Assembly: GCF_016804325.1 (NCBI RefSeq)
Contig: NZ_CP043627.1
Location: 3,051,001 to 3,115,000 of the forward strand
DNA: 64,000 bases
Reading direction: 5' to 3'
From: Methylobacterium aquaticum
GTDB taxonomy: Bacteria; Pseudomonadota; Alphaproteobacteria; Rhizobiales; Beijerinckiaceae
Under the pieces are notes generated by a model that was given only the letters and a program-made list of their open reading frames with translations, made no database searches and was not told the DNA's origin. Each line of letters begins with the position of its first letter. Position 1 is the first letter of the stretch. This document shows positions 8,058-17,053 of this stretch, piece after piece. Both the position numbers and the translations under genes were made by a program.

Positions 8058-9717
8058 GCGGCGAGCCTCTGGCGGAGGGCGCCTCCCGCCGCGGCGGCTC
8101 CCTGCGGGGGGCCGGCCCGATGCGCCGGGGCGATGCGCCGGCCGATCTCGGTGCCACCGGGGTGCCGACGACCCGGGATGGCGGCGCCGACACGATGCGC
8201 CCGGGGGCGTTGCGCGGCGCGGCGCGGGGCCGCAACCTCGACGGCCTCGCCCATACCCTGTTCCTGCGCCTCTCGCCGGTGATCGCCGCCCTGGTGCTGG
8301 CGACCCAGGTGGTGATCGCCTGGGTCAATTACGGCGACCAGATCCGGATCGAGGGCGAGCGCGCCCGGACCATGGCGGACATGACCGCCCGGGCTCTCGC
8401 CCATCCGGGCTGGACCACGGCCTACGGCCCCGCGCTCCAGGCCCTCGGCCTCGATCCCGCCTTCCGCTCCGCGATCCTGCGCGATGCGTCGGGAGGCGTG
8501 GTGGCCCGGCTCGGCGAGGAGCCGCGGGGGCGCAGCTTCGAGCGCATCCAGGTCTCGGCCGAGATCGAGCCCGGCCCCGACGCCCAGCCCGCCGGCAGCC
8601 TGACCCTGGTCCTGTCGGCGGAGGGCCTGCGGGCCAATGCCGAGAAGCAGGTCGTGATGGTGCTCGGCGCCAGCCTGGTGCTGATCCTGGCCTTCGCGCT
8701 GTCCTTGAGGCTGGCGGTGGGGCGTCACGTGCTCGTCCCCTTGCGCCGGCTGCTCTCGGCGATGGGGCGGGTCGAGCGCAAGGAGTGGGTCACGGTCGAC
8801 CTCGCCGGCAGCCGGCGGCCGAGCCGCGAGATCGCCGACATCTCCGCCGCCTTCAACCGCATGGTCGAGGGGCTGAGGAGCGGCGACGAGGCGCGCCACC
8901 TCCTGGCCGAGCTGGAGCGTGCGCATGGGCGGCTCGCCGAGGCCAACGGGCTGGTGATGGAGAGCCTGAACTATGCCCGCCGTATCCAGCAGGCGGTGCT
9001 GCCGGGCCGGGCGCCTTGCGCGGCACCGGGCTCGAGGTCGCGGTGCTGTGGGAGCCGCTGCACGTCGTCGGCGGCGACTATTACTGGATGGAGGAGATCG
9101 ACGGCCTCGGCCTCGTGGTGGTGGCCGATTGCACCGGCCACGGCGTGCCCGGCGCCTTCCTGACCCTGATCGTCGCGACCGCCCTCGACCGGATCCTGCA
9201 CGATCAGGGCTTGCGCCGGCCCGACGAGATCCTGGCCGCCCTCGACGGCGTGGTGCGGGCGCGGCTGCGGCAGGAGGCGGGATCGCCGGACGGGTCCGAT
9301 GACGGGCTCGATTGCGGGATCTGCGTCGTCGACCGGGCGAGCGGCACCCTGGACTTCGCCGGTGCGGGCCTCGCCCTGACGATGCTGGCGGACGGCGAGA
9401 TCACCCGGATCAAGGGGCGGCGCCACGGGCTGGGCTACCGGCGCACCGGCCGGGAGGAGCCCTTCGCGCGGGTCGGCCTGCCGCTGCGCGACGGCCAAGC
9501 CTTCTTCCTGATGACGGACGGGATCAGCGACCAGATGGGGGGTGCGTCCCGCCGGCTCCTCGGCCATCGCGGCATCGCCGAGATCCTGCGCCGGCACGGC
9601 GGCCTGCCCCTCGCCGACCAGGTGGCGGCCCTGGAGGCGGCGCTCGCCGCCCATCGCGGGCCCGAGCCGCGGCGGGACGACATGGCCCTGGTGGCGTTCC
9701 GGCCGATCGCCGGATGA
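8054..9717 (+). CDS. siaA: SiaA-like membrane PP2C/SpoIIE phosphatase (one apparent frameshift)
   Basis: The first frame runs from GTG at 8054, overlapping the siaD stop. It has a transmembrane helix (FLRLSPVIAALVLATQVVIA), a periplasmic region, a second helix (VVMVLGASLVLILAFALSL), a HAMP-like linker and the stretch NYARRIQQAVLPG. The reading then jumps frame near 9000-9015 into the PP2C/SpoIIE domain, with HVVGGDYYWMEE, DCTGHGVPGAF and MTDGISDQMGG supplying the metal-binding aspartates and glycine loops. One missing G or C in GCCGGGCCGGGCGCC restores one protein of about 554 residues. SiaA dephosphorylates SiaC and so promotes c-di-GMP synthesis. The frameshift is more likely a sequence error than a pseudogene. 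Confidence 0.88.
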
Positions 9718-9766
9718 GGGAGGCGGGGATCCCGAAAGGAGCCCCGCCCGCGTCACGCACGATCGG

Positions 9767-10054
9767 TCAGAACCGGCAGATCCGCCGCGGCCCGTAGGGC
9801 GTCGGCCGGATGAAGCAGCGGCGACCGTAGACCCGCGGCGGGCCGAAATAGCGGCGGCCGTACATCGGCCGGCAGCGGCCCCAGGGCCCGCGGGCGAAAC
9901 CCGGGCCGCAGCCCTGGGCGACCTGCGTCACCGGCGCATCGGGGGCGAGCAGGCCGGCGAGGCCGGGCCCGGCCGGGGCCGCGCTCGCGGGGGCGGCGGC
10001 GAGACCGCCGAAGGCCAGGGCGGCGAGGCCGGCGATCTTCCAACGCATCAACAT
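9767..10054 (-). CDS. Small secreted GCG_CRPN-type protein
   Basis: A 95-residue protein with a clear signal peptide (residues 1-28, MLMRWKIAGLAALAFGG ending ASAAPAG), then QGCGPGFARGPWGRCRP and a tail rich in Tyr, Arg, Pro and Gly with two further cysteines. The GCGPGFxRGPWGxCR core is the motif seen in the family of small rhizobial exported proteins annotated as GCG_CRPN. Function is unknown. The ATG at 10054 starts MLMRWK; the longer open frame upstream lacks a signal-like start. It is convergent with siaA, 49 bases away. Confidence 0.8.
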   Translation of the reverse strand: MLMRWKIAGLAALAFGGLAAAPASAAPAGPGLAGLLAPDAPVTQVAQGCGPGFARGPWGRCRPMYGRRYFGPPRVYGRRCFIRPTPYGPRRICRF

Positions 10055-10301
10055 GGCGGATGGTCCTTCCGTGTCGTCGTTAGGACTTGAGGTCCGTGGG
10101 ACGGCGGGCATCGGAGACCGGTGCCGCACCGAGCGCACACAACAGGCGCCGCGCCGTCCGGTTCCCCGAAAAATGCCGTGCCGGCGCGTGTCGACAAGCC
10201 GCGGCCGTTCCTGTATGGAGCCGGCAACTCACAACAGGACGCCGAAATCCTGACGCCGGATCCCATCCCGGGGCGCGGCGACGACGGCAGGAGTTTGACC
10301 G

Positions 10302-10706
10302 ATGAACATCATCCAGCAGCTCGAGCAGGAGCAGATCGCGAAGCTCGACAAGACGATCCCCGACTTCGAGCCCGGCGACACGGTCATCGTGAACGTCAAG
10401 GTGAAGGAAGGCGAGCGCAGCCGCGTCCAGGCCTACGAGGGCGTCGTGATCGCCCGTTCCGGCGGCGGCATCAACGAGAGCTTCACCGTCCGCAAGATCT
10501 CCTACGGCGAGGGCGTCGAGCGCGTCTTCCCGGTCTACTCGCCGAACATCGACTCGATCAAGGTGGTCCGTCGCGGCAAGGTGCGTCGCGCCAAGCTGTA
10601 CTACCTGCGCGATCGTCGCGGCAAGTCGGCCCGTATCGCCGAGCGCGCCGAGCGCGGCGCCGAGAAGGGCAAGACCAAGGCCAAGAAGCCCGCCGCCGCG
10701 GAGTAA
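10302..10706 (+). CDS. rplS: 50S ribosomal protein L19
   Basis: A 134-residue protein that opens [17 protein letters not shown] and contains [48 protein letters not shown] and [26 protein letters not shown], all hallmarks of L19, which sits at the 30S-50S interface. A lysine- and alanine-rich tail completes it. GGCAGGAGTTTGACCG upstream carries a ribosome binding site. It stands alone here, without the trmD and rpsP genes that often precede it; its other side is a clear terminator at 10741. Confidence 0.97.
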   Translation: MNIIQQLEQEQIAKLDKTIPDFEPGDTVIVNVKVKEGERSRVQAYEGVVIARSGGGINESFTVRKISYGEGVERVFPVYSPNIDSIKVVRRGKVRRAKLYYLRDRRGKSARIAERAERGAEKGKTKAKKPAAAE

Positions 10707-10740
10707 GATTTTTCGCGAGCACCCTGTGCTCGCTGGAAGG

Positions 10741-10776
10741 AGGCCGCCTCCCCTCACGGGTCGAGGCGGCCTTTTT
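10741..10776 (+). terminator. Rho-independent terminator after rplS
   Basis: The stem AGGCCGCCTC pairs with GAGGCGGCCT across a short loop and is followed by a run of T (CTTTTTGCG). It lies 35 bases after the rplS stop. Confidence 0.9.
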
Positions 10777-10849
10777 GCGTTTGGGGCCTGGGTAGCCTCG
10801 ATCGTCATGACACAACATGTTGCGAGGTGCGGGAGCGACGGTCGAGAGC

Positions 10850-11030
10850 ATGAACCCTCCCCCCTCTGCGGGGGAGGGTGCCCCGCGGAGCGGGGCGGGA
10901 GAGGGGAACCACGCTTCCGGAGAGGTCGCGACCATGGTGACGGGCGCCACCCGGCATCGTCGCGCTGTCCCTCTCCCGGCCCCTGCTGACGCAGGGACCA
11001 CCCTCCCCCGCAGAGGGGTGAGGGTTGATG
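10850..11030. repeat. Intergenic palindrome, family C copy 2
   Basis: The outer arms are AACCCTCCCCCCTCTGCGGG and its near-complement CCCGCAGAGGGGTGAGGGTT, each with an inner block (CGGGAGAGGG / CCCTCTCCCG). The arms enclose a centre of about 60 bases of ordinary sequence. It is related in design to the repeats at 2.8 and 38.3 kb. Confidence 0.75.
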
Positions 11031-11085
11031 CGCGGCGGCCGTCGCGCCCGCTGCCGCGCAGCCTCCTATGTCGTCTGCCGTGCAT

Positions 11086-11119
11086 TCCAGGCTCCGCATT
11101 CGCGGTCCCGGAATGACAT
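11086..11119. repeat. Short family B hairpin (degenerate)
   Basis: A single hairpin reading GCATTCCAGGCTCCGC and then GCGGTCCCGGAATGAC. It is a degenerate member of the CGTCATTCCGGG family described at 21.8 kb, and it sits just after palindrome C2 and before the end of the convergent WecG-type gene. Confidence 0.65.
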
Positions 11120-11125
11120 ACCCCG

Positions 11126-11932
11126 TCATCCTGCCCCCAGCGCGCCCCGCCCAAGCGTGAGCCCCGGGCCTGCCTCCTGCCGGAACTGCAGCTGCAACCC
11201 GCCGACCCTCAGCGCCCCCGACCGCGCCAGCCGGTGCAACGGTCCCAGCATCGACAGCAGGAAGCCGGCATCCGAGGCGTAGCGGCCGGCGAGCCGCCGG
11301 GGATTGCCGGCGAGCCGCCAGGCCCATTCGAGGCCGGTGCGGCGAAAGAACACCGGCGAGCGGGCCTGCTTGCCGAGCAGGAACTCGAAGGCGGCGCCGC
11401 AGCACAGGATCGACGGCTCGACGAGGCCGGCGCGGCGAAGCCGCAGGGTGAGCATCTCGCTCTGCGGCGCGCCGACGGCGATGAACACCATGTCGGGCGC
11501 CATCTCGCGTACCCGGGCGATCACCGCGTCGACCGCCGCCGGGTCGTGGATGAAGCCGAAGGGCGGGCGAAAGACCTCGAGGCGCCGGCTCGCCATCACC
11601 GAGGCCGCCTCCTCCGCCGTCACGTTGCCGATCACCAGGACCGACCGATCGCGGAAGGTGCGCCGTGCCGAGAGGTGCTGCACCAGGTCGCTGCCGGTCG
11701 CGACCGTCATGCGCCGGCGCAGGAAGCAGGTGTTGAGGAGGTTGCTGTCGAGGGTGACGATCGAGGCCTGGCGGTAGCTCTCGCGGAATTCCGGCTCCCG
11801 GGCGAGCAGCCGCATATGCATCATGTTGAGGGTGAAGACCGAGGTCCGGCCTCTGCCCAGGGCCGTCGCCAGGGCGTCGAAGCTCAGGCCCCGGACCACG
11901 CAGGTCGGGGTTTTGTCCGCTAAGGTCGGCAT
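11126..11932 (-). CDS. WecG/TagA/CpsF family glycosyltransferase
   Basis: A 268-residue GT26 enzyme; such proteins transfer N-acetylmannosamine(uronic acid) or related sugars onto lipid-linked intermediates on the cytoplasmic face of the membrane. The conserved features are FTLNMMHMRLL and LDSNLL at the N-terminus, FIAVGAPQSEM (the GxPxQE motif with Ser in place of the usual residue before Glu), and GAAFEFLLGKQARSP followed by FRRTGLEWAWRLAGNPRRLAGRY. It has no transmembrane segment. It is divergent from the five-gene sugar operon at 12181 across 248 bases, which suggests a shared control region and a role in the same polysaccharide. Confidence 0.9.
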   Translation of the reverse strand: MPTLADKTPTCVVRGLSFDALATALGRGRTSVFTLNMMHMRLLAREPEFRESYRQASIVTLDSNLLNTCFLRRRMTVATGSDLVQHLSARRTFRDRSVLVIGNVTAEEAASVMASRRLEVFRPPFGFIHDPAAVDAVIARVREMAPDMVFIAVGAPQSEMLTLRLRRAGLVEPSILCCGAAFEFLLGKQARSPVFFRRTGLEWAWRLAGNPRRLAGRYASDAGFLLSMLGPLHRLARSGALRVGGLQLQFRQEAGPGLTLGRGALGAG

Positions 11933-12180
11933 GGTGGTGCTCCTTCGCGGACGAGTGTCGGAATCCGCCCCCTCCCCTGCCCAGACCGGAAAACGGCGAG
12001 GCGTTCCGCCCCGGCGGATCAGTCATGCCGGCGGGATATACGCCCGAAGCGGTAGAAAGACCGGACCGTTCTGGCGTCGTTCGGGGTGATTAGGGTGTAA
12101 CGTCCACCCCCGCATTGGCACGATTACTTGGCCGCGCCGGCCGCCTAGCGTCGCAATCCTGGGTGGCGACGGGGGACGGG

Positions 12181-12672
12181 ATGCCGGTCGTGAATGCGAG
12201 GATCGATGCCAGCGCCGAGTTCGCCGATCCCGCCCTCGTCAACGTCTATGGCTGCGCGGTCGGTCCGGGCACGCGGATCGGGCCCTTCGTGGAGATCCAG
12301 CGCGGCGCCTCGGTCGGGGCGCGCTGCCGGATCGGCGCCAACGCCTTCCTGTGCGAGGGCGTGAGCCTCGCCGACGAGGTCGTGATCGGCCCCGGCGTGA
12401 TGTTCACCAACGACCGTCATCCCCGCGCCGTCACCGCCGCCGGCACCCTGATGGGGCCCGACGACTGGACCCTGGAAACGACCCGGATCGGGGCCGGCGC
12501 GGTCATCGGCGCCAACGCCACGATCCTGTGCGGGCTCACGATCGGCGCCGGCGCCCGGATCGCCCCCGGCTCGGTGGTCACCCGCGACGTGCCGGACGGT
12601 GCCCACGTCGCGGGCGTGCCCGCCACCCCCACTCGCCCCTCTTCCCTGCTCGACCTCGCGGAGGCATCATGA
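12181..12672 (+). CDS. Left-handed beta-helix N-acetyltransferase (WlbB/WbpD-like)
   Basis: A 163-residue hexapeptide-repeat acetyltransferase. Repeats such as IGPFVEIQRGASVGARCRIGANAFLCEGVSL... run through the protein, and MFTNDRHPRAV contains the catalytic His typical of the WlbB/WbpD sugar acetyltransferases, which acetylate the 3-amino group of a UDP-sugar. ATG 12181 lies after GGGGGACGGG; an upstream TTG at 12115 is a weaker option. The stop overlaps the next start (ATGA). Combined with the downstream oxidoreductase and aminotransferase it forms the set that converts a UDP-hexuronate into a 3-acetamido derivative in known pathways; the substrate here is inferred. Confidence 0.85.
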   Translation: MPVVNARIDASAEFADPALVNVYGCAVGPGTRIGPFVEIQRGASVGARCRIGANAFLCEGVSLADEVVIGPGVMFTNDRHPRAVTAAGTLMGPDDWTLETTRIGAGAVIGANATILCGLTIGAGARIAPGSVVTRDVPDGAHVAGVPATPTRPSSLLDLAEAS

Positions 12673-13700
12673 TCGGGATCGGAGTCATCGGTTACGGCTA
12701 TTTCGGGCCGAACATCGCCCGCTGCGTCGCGGAGGCGAACGGCACCACGCTCAAGGCCATCGCCGATCCGTCGCCGGCGGCGCAAGGGCGCGCCGCCACC
12801 CGCCATCCGGGGGTGACGATCGACGAGAGCTGGCAGCGGATGCTGACCGACCCGGAGATCGACGCGGTCGCCATCGCGACGCCGACGAAGCTGCATTACG
12901 AGATCGCGCTCGCCGCGCTCATGGCCGGCAAGCACGTGCTGGTCGAGAAGCCGATCACGCCGACCTCCCGCGAGGCGGCCCGGCTCGTGGCGGAGGCCGC
13001 CAAGCGCCGCCTGACGCTGATGGTCGACCACACCTTCGTGTATACCGGCGCGGTCCAGAAGATCCGCGAGCTGATCGACACCGGGGTCACCGGCGACCTG
13101 TTCTACTACGACTCGACGCGGATCAATTTCGGCCTGTTCCAGGACGACGTGAACGTGATCTGGGACCTGGCGGTCCACGACCTCGCCATCCTGGACTACC
13201 TCCTGCCGGCCGAGACCCTGGCGATCTCCGCCACCGGCGCCGGCCACATCAAGGGCAGCCCGGAGAACCTCGCCCACATCACCCTCTACCTCGAGGGCGG
13301 GGTCACCGCGCATCTCAACGTGAACTGGCTCGCGCCGGTCAAGATCCGCCGCACGCTGATCGGCGGCAGCCGCCGGATGATCGTCTTCGACGACATGGAG
13401 CCGAGCGAGAAGGTGAAGGTCTACGACCGCGGCGTCGAGTTCGCCGAGCGGCCCTCGCAGGAAGAGATCCGGCGCATCCTGCCGGCCTACCGCATGGGCG
13501 ACGTCTGGACCCCGCACATCCCAGTCAAGGAAGCGCTCGTCACCGAGGTCGAGCACTTCGCCCGCTGCATCACCCAAGGTGAGACGCCCCTCACCTCCGG
13601 CGAGAGCGGGTTGCGGGTGGTGCGCCTGCTCGAGGCCGCCTCGCAGTCGCTCGCCCAGCGCGGCCACCCGATCGACCTGTCTCCCCTGAGGGCCGCCTGA
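12669..13700 (+). CDS. Gfo/Idh/MocA family oxidoreductase (WlbA/WbpB-like)
   Basis: A 343-residue NAD(P)-dependent sugar dehydrogenase. The Rossmann start IGVIGYGYFGPNIARC and the diagnostic EKP motif in HVLVEKPITPTSREAA are clear, and the catalytic region includes WDLAVHDLAILDYL with the active-site His. In the Wlb/Wbp pathways such enzymes oxidise C3 of UDP-GlcNAc-uronate to the 3-keto sugar that the aminotransferase uses. It overlaps the acetyltransferase stop by four bases, and its own stop shares a base with the next ATG (TGATG). Translation of the operon is therefore tightly coupled. Confidence 0.9.
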   Translation: MIGIGVIGYGYFGPNIARCVAEANGTTLKAIADPSPAAQGRAATRHPGVTIDESWQRMLTDPEIDAVAIATPTKLHYEIALAALMAGKHVLVEKPITPTSREAARLVAEAAKRRLTLMVDHTFVYTGAVQKIRELIDTGVTGDLFYYDSTRINFGLFQDDVNVIWDLAVHDLAILDYLLPAETLAISATGAGHIKGSPENLAHITLYLEGGVTAHLNVNWLAPVKIRRTLIGGSRRMIVFDDMEPSEKVKVYDRGVEFAERPSQEEIRRILPAYRMGDVWTPHIPVKEALVTEVEHFARCITQGETPLTSGESGLRVVRLLEAASQSLAQRGHPIDLSPLRAA

Positions 13701-14815
13701 TGATCCCGCTTCTCGACCTCGAGGCCCAGTACCGGGCCGTGCAGGAACCCCTGGAAGAGGCGGTGCTGGCGGTGCTCCGCAGCGGCGCCTACGTGCTCGG
13801 GCCCCCCGTCGCCGCCTTCGAGCGCGACTTCGCCGCCCATTGCGGGACGCGTGAGGCCGTGTCGGTCTCGACCGGCACCGCCGCGCTCCATCTCGGGCTG
13901 GTCGCCGCCGGGGTGCGCCCCGGCGACGAGGTGATCACCGTCGGCATGACCTTCGTCGCCACCATCGCGGCGATCCTCTATGCCGGCGGGAAGCCCGTCC
14001 TGGTGGATGTCGATCCTCAGACCTACACCATGGATCCGGCGGCCTTCGCGGCGGCGATCACGCCCCGCACCCGCGCGGTGGTGCCGGTTCACCTGCACGG
14101 GCGGCTCGCCGACATGGCGGCGATCTGTTCCATCGCCGAGCGTCACGGCATCACGGTCATCGAGGATGCCGCGCAAGCCCATGGCGCCGAGCGGGGTGGG
14201 GTGAAGGCCGGCGCCTTCGGGACGGTCGGCTGCTTCAGCTTCTACCCGGGCAAGAATCTCGGCGCCTGCGGCGAGGGCGGGGCGGTCACCACCGACGATC
14301 CCGACATCGCCAGGACGCTCCGGAGCTTGCGCGACTGGGGCCAGGAGGGGCGCTACAACCATGTCCGCCCCGGCTTCAACTACCGCCTGGACACCGTGCA
14401 GGCGGCGGCGCTGGGCGTGAAGCTGCGCTACCTCGACGGCTGGACCGAAGGCCGGCGGCGGGCGGCCGCGCGCTACGACGCGCTCCTGTCGCAGGCCGGC
14501 CTCAAGGCGCCGAAGGCCGGCGGGCGCGACCACGTCTACCACGTCTACGCCGTGCGGGTGCCGGACCGGGACGCGGTGCGGGCCCGGATGCAGGAGGCGG
14601 GGGTCGCCACCGGCATCCACTATCCCAGGGCCGTGCATCACCAGCCGGCCTATGCCGACAGCGTGCGCCTCGGCACGCCCTGCCCGGTCTCCGAGGCCCT
14701 GGCCGGCGAGTGGCTGTCCCTGCCGCTCTTTCCCGAGATCACCGACCGCCAGATCGCCACGGTCGTCGCGGCCCTGACCGACAGCCTGGGAGGCAACTAT
14801 GCCGAAGCCGTGTGA
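13700..14815 (+). CDS. DegT/DnrJ/EryC1 family aminotransferase (WlbC/WbpE-like)
   Basis: A 371-residue PLP-dependent sugar aminotransferase. It opens IPLLDLEAQYRAVQEPLEEA, has the PLP-phosphate contacts STGTAALHLGL, the aspartate in VIEDAAQAHGAE, and the Schiff-base lysine in FSFYPGKNLGACGEGGAV. Opening and length fit the WlbC/WbpE branch, which transfers an amino group from glutamate to a 3-keto sugar nucleotide. It is the third gene of the operon and overlaps the following epimerase by 17 bases. No unusual substitutions were seen. Confidence 0.92.
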   Translation: MIPLLDLEAQYRAVQEPLEEAVLAVLRSGAYVLGPPVAAFERDFAAHCGTREAVSVSTGTAALHLGLVAAGVRPGDEVITVGMTFVATIAAILYAGGKPVLVDVDPQTYTMDPAAFAAAITPRTRAVVPVHLHGRLADMAAICSIAERHGITVIEDAAQAHGAERGGVKAGAFGTVGCFSFYPGKNLGACGEGGAVTTDDPDIARTLRSLRDWGQEGRYNHVRPGFNYRLDTVQAAALGVKLRYLDGWTEGRRRAAARYDALLSQAGLKAPKAGGRDHVYHVYAVRVPDRDAVRARMQEAGVATGIHYPRAVHHQPAYADSVRLGTPCPVSEALAGEWLSLPLFPEITDRQIATVVAALTDSLGGNYAEAV

Positions 14816-15833
14816 GCCCGCTCGTGATCTCGGCCGGGTCCTCGTCACCGGCGGGGCCGGCTTCGTCGGCTCCCACATCGTCGACCTCCTGGTGGCCCGC
14901 GGCTGCCGCGAGATCGTGGTGGTCGACAACCTGATCCGGGGCCGGACCGAGAACGTCGCCGGCGCCATGGCGTCGGGCGCGGTGGAACTCGTCATCGGCG
15001 ACATCCGCGACCGCGACCTGATGGCCGGGCTGGTGGCGGGCTGCGACACCGTCTTCCACCAGGCGGCACTCCGCATCACCCATTGCGCCGCCGAGCCGCG
15101 CGAGGCGATCGAGGTGATGGTGGATGCCACCGCCGGCCTCGTCGAGCTCTGCGTCGCTGCAAGCGTGGGCAAGGTGGTCTACGCCTCCTCGGCCTCGGTC
15201 TACGGCATGGCGACGACCTTCCCGACCCCGGAATCCGAGGCGCATTCCGGCAACCGCACGCTCTACGGCGCGGCCAAGAGCTTCGGGGAAGGGTTGCTGC
15301 GCTCGTACAACGACATGGCCGGGCTCGACTACGTGGCGCTCCGCTACTTCAACGTCTACGGCCCGCGCATGGACCTGCACGGGCGCTACACCGAGGTCCT
15401 GATCCGCTGGATGGAGCGGATCGCGCGGGGCGAGCCGCCGCTGATCTTCGGCGACGGGTTGCAGACCATGGACTTCATCGACGTGCGCGACGTCGCCCGC
15501 GCCAACATCCTGGCGGCGCTCTCCTCGGCGGGCGACGTGGCGCTCAACATCGGGCGCGGCGAGGAAACCTCGCTCCTCGCACTGGCGCAACGCCTCGCCG
15601 CGGTGATGGGCCGGCCGGACCTGGTGCCGGTCCACGAGGCCGAGCGCAGCGTCAACCCGGTGCCGCGGCGGCTGGCCGACGTGCGGCTCGCCCGCGAGCT
15701 CACCGGCTTCCAGGCCGGAATCGGCCTCGACCAGGGCCTCGACGACCTGGTCGCCTGGTGGCGGGCCAGCCGCACGCCCGTCGAGCCGGCTCGCACCCCC
15801 CGCCCCGCCCCCGTGATGGAGCTCGCCTCGTGA
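14799..15833 (+). CDS. NAD-dependent sugar epimerase/dehydratase (extended SDR)
   Basis: A 344-residue extended short-chain dehydrogenase. The NAD-binding GGAGFVGSH motif, the catalytic Ser in YASSASVYG and the YGAAK (YxxxK) pair are present, followed by LRYFNVYGPRM and FIDVRDVARA, typical of UDP-hexose 4-epimerases and related dehydratases. The exact reaction cannot be read from the sequence. It starts inside the preceding gene and ends overlapping the GTG of the second aminotransferase, so it probably supplies that enzyme or a further sugar of the same repeat unit. The tail after residue about 320 is proline-rich. Confidence 0.88.
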   Translation: MPKPCEPARDLGRVLVTGGAGFVGSHIVDLLVARGCREIVVVDNLIRGRTENVAGAMASGAVELVIGDIRDRDLMAGLVAGCDTVFHQAALRITHCAAEPREAIEVMVDATAGLVELCVAASVGKVVYASSASVYGMATTFPTPESEAHSGNRTLYGAAKSFGEGLLRSYNDMAGLDYVALRYFNVYGPRMDLHGRYTEVLIRWMERIARGEPPLIFGDGLQTMDFIDVRDVARANILAALSSAGDVALNIGRGEETSLLALAQRLAAVMGRPDLVPVHEAERSVNPVPRRLADVRLARELTGFQAGIGLDQGLDDLVAWWRASRTPVEPARTPRPAPVMELAS

Positions 15834-16990
15834 TCCCGATCATCAAGCCGTCCCTCGGCGAGGCCGAGGTCGAGGCGGCGAGCGCCGTCATCCGCTCCGG
15901 CTGGCTCACGCAAGGCCCCCAGGTCGCCGCCTTCGAGGCCGAGTTCGCGGATGCCGTCGGGGCGCCCCATGCCTGCGCGGTCTCGAACTGCACCACCGCC
16001 CTGCATCTCGCCCTTCTCGCCGCCGGGGTCGGTCCCGGCGACGAGGTGATCACCGTCAGCCACACCTTCATCGCCTGCGCCAACGCCATCCGGCAATGCG
16101 GGGCCGAGCCGGTGCTGGTCGACATCGACCCGGTCACCATGACCATCGACCCGGATCTCGCGGAAGCCGCGATCACGCCGCGCACGCGGGCGATCCTGGC
16201 GGTGCACCAGATCGGCATGCCCTGCGACATGGCCCGGCTGATCGCGATTGCCCGCCGCCACGGCCTCGCCCTCGTCGAGGACGCGGCCTGCGCCATCGGC
16301 TCGGAGATCCGGATCGACGGGGCATGGCAGCGGATCGGCCGACCGCTCGGGGATGTCGCCTGCTTCTCGATGCATCCGCGCAAGATCCTCACCACCGGCG
16401 AGGGCGGGATGCTGGTCACCCGTCACGCCGCATGGGACCGCCAGTTCCGGCTCTGGCGCCAGCACGGGATGGGCGTGTCGGACGTCGCCCGCCACGCCAG
16501 CCGGGCGGTGGTATTCGAGGATTACCCCACAACCGGATACAACTACAGATTGACCGACCTCCAGGCGGCGATCGGCCGGGTCCAGCTCGCGCGGCTCGAC
16601 GCCATCGTGGCCGAGCGCCGGCGCCTCGCCGGCCTCTACGCCGAGGCGCTGGCGGGTCTTCCCGTCGCGGTGCCGGCCGAGCCGGACTGGGCCCGGTCGA
16701 ACTGGCAGAGCTACGCGGTGCGCTTGGGCGAGGGAGCGGATCAAGTTTCCGTGATGCAGGGATTGCTCGACCGCGGCATCGCCAGCCGCCGCGGCGTGAT
16801 GTGCATCCATCTCGAACCGGCCTATGCCGACCTGCCCTTGCGCGCCCCCCTGCCCCATTCCGAGGCCGCGCGCGAAAGCTGCATCCTGCTGCCGCTCTAT
16901 GCCGGCATGGGCGGGGATACCGTCCACGCCATCGCGGGCGCCCTGGCGGAGGCCCTGGCGGGCCGGCCCGCCCTGCCCCTCACGGCGTGA
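15830..16990 (+). CDS. Second DegT/DnrJ/EryC1 family aminotransferase
   Basis: A 386-residue PLP enzyme starting at GTG 15830, which overlaps the epimerase stop. It contains RSGWLTQGPQVAAFE, NCTTALHLALLAAGVGPGDE, LVEDAACAIGSE and the lysine motif FSMHPRKILTTGEGGM. The PRKxxTTGEGG form is that of the GDP-perosamine synthase/PglE/VioA-type C4 aminotransferases, in contrast to the PGKNLGACGEGG of the first aminotransferase, so the two probably act on different positions or sugars. It is last in the operon and is followed by a terminator at 17016. Confidence 0.9.
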   Translation: MIPIIKPSLGEAEVEAASAVIRSGWLTQGPQVAAFEAEFADAVGAPHACAVSNCTTALHLALLAAGVGPGDEVITVSHTFIACANAIRQCGAEPVLVDIDPVTMTIDPDLAEAAITPRTRAILAVHQIGMPCDMARLIAIARRHGLALVEDAACAIGSEIRIDGAWQRIGRPLGDVACFSMHPRKILTTGEGGMLVTRHAAWDRQFRLWRQHGMGVSDVARHASRAVVFEDYPTTGYNYRLTDLQAAIGRVQLARLDAIVAERRRLAGLYAEALAGLPVAVPAEPDWARSNWQSYAVRLGEGADQVSVMQGLLDRGIASRRGVMCIHLEPAYADLPLRAPLPHSEAARESCILLPLYAGMGGDTVHAIAGALAEALAGRPALPLTA

Positions 16991-17015
16991 TCTCCCGGCC
17001 CGCCACGATCGCGAA

Positions 17016-17053
17016 ACAGCGGCGGTCTGCCTCCAGTCCGCCGCTGTTCTGTT
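17016..17053 (+). terminator. Terminator of the amino-sugar operon
   Basis: A ten-base stem ACAGCGGCGG / CCGCCGCTGT with a 12-base loop is followed by TCTGTTCT. It starts 26 bases after the last stop of the operon. Confidence 0.8.

Noticed and set aside
9000..9015. Programmed frameshift in siaA
   Set aside because: There is no slippery heptamer or downstream pseudoknot that I can see, and six other genes show the same one-base loss, which favours a sequence error.
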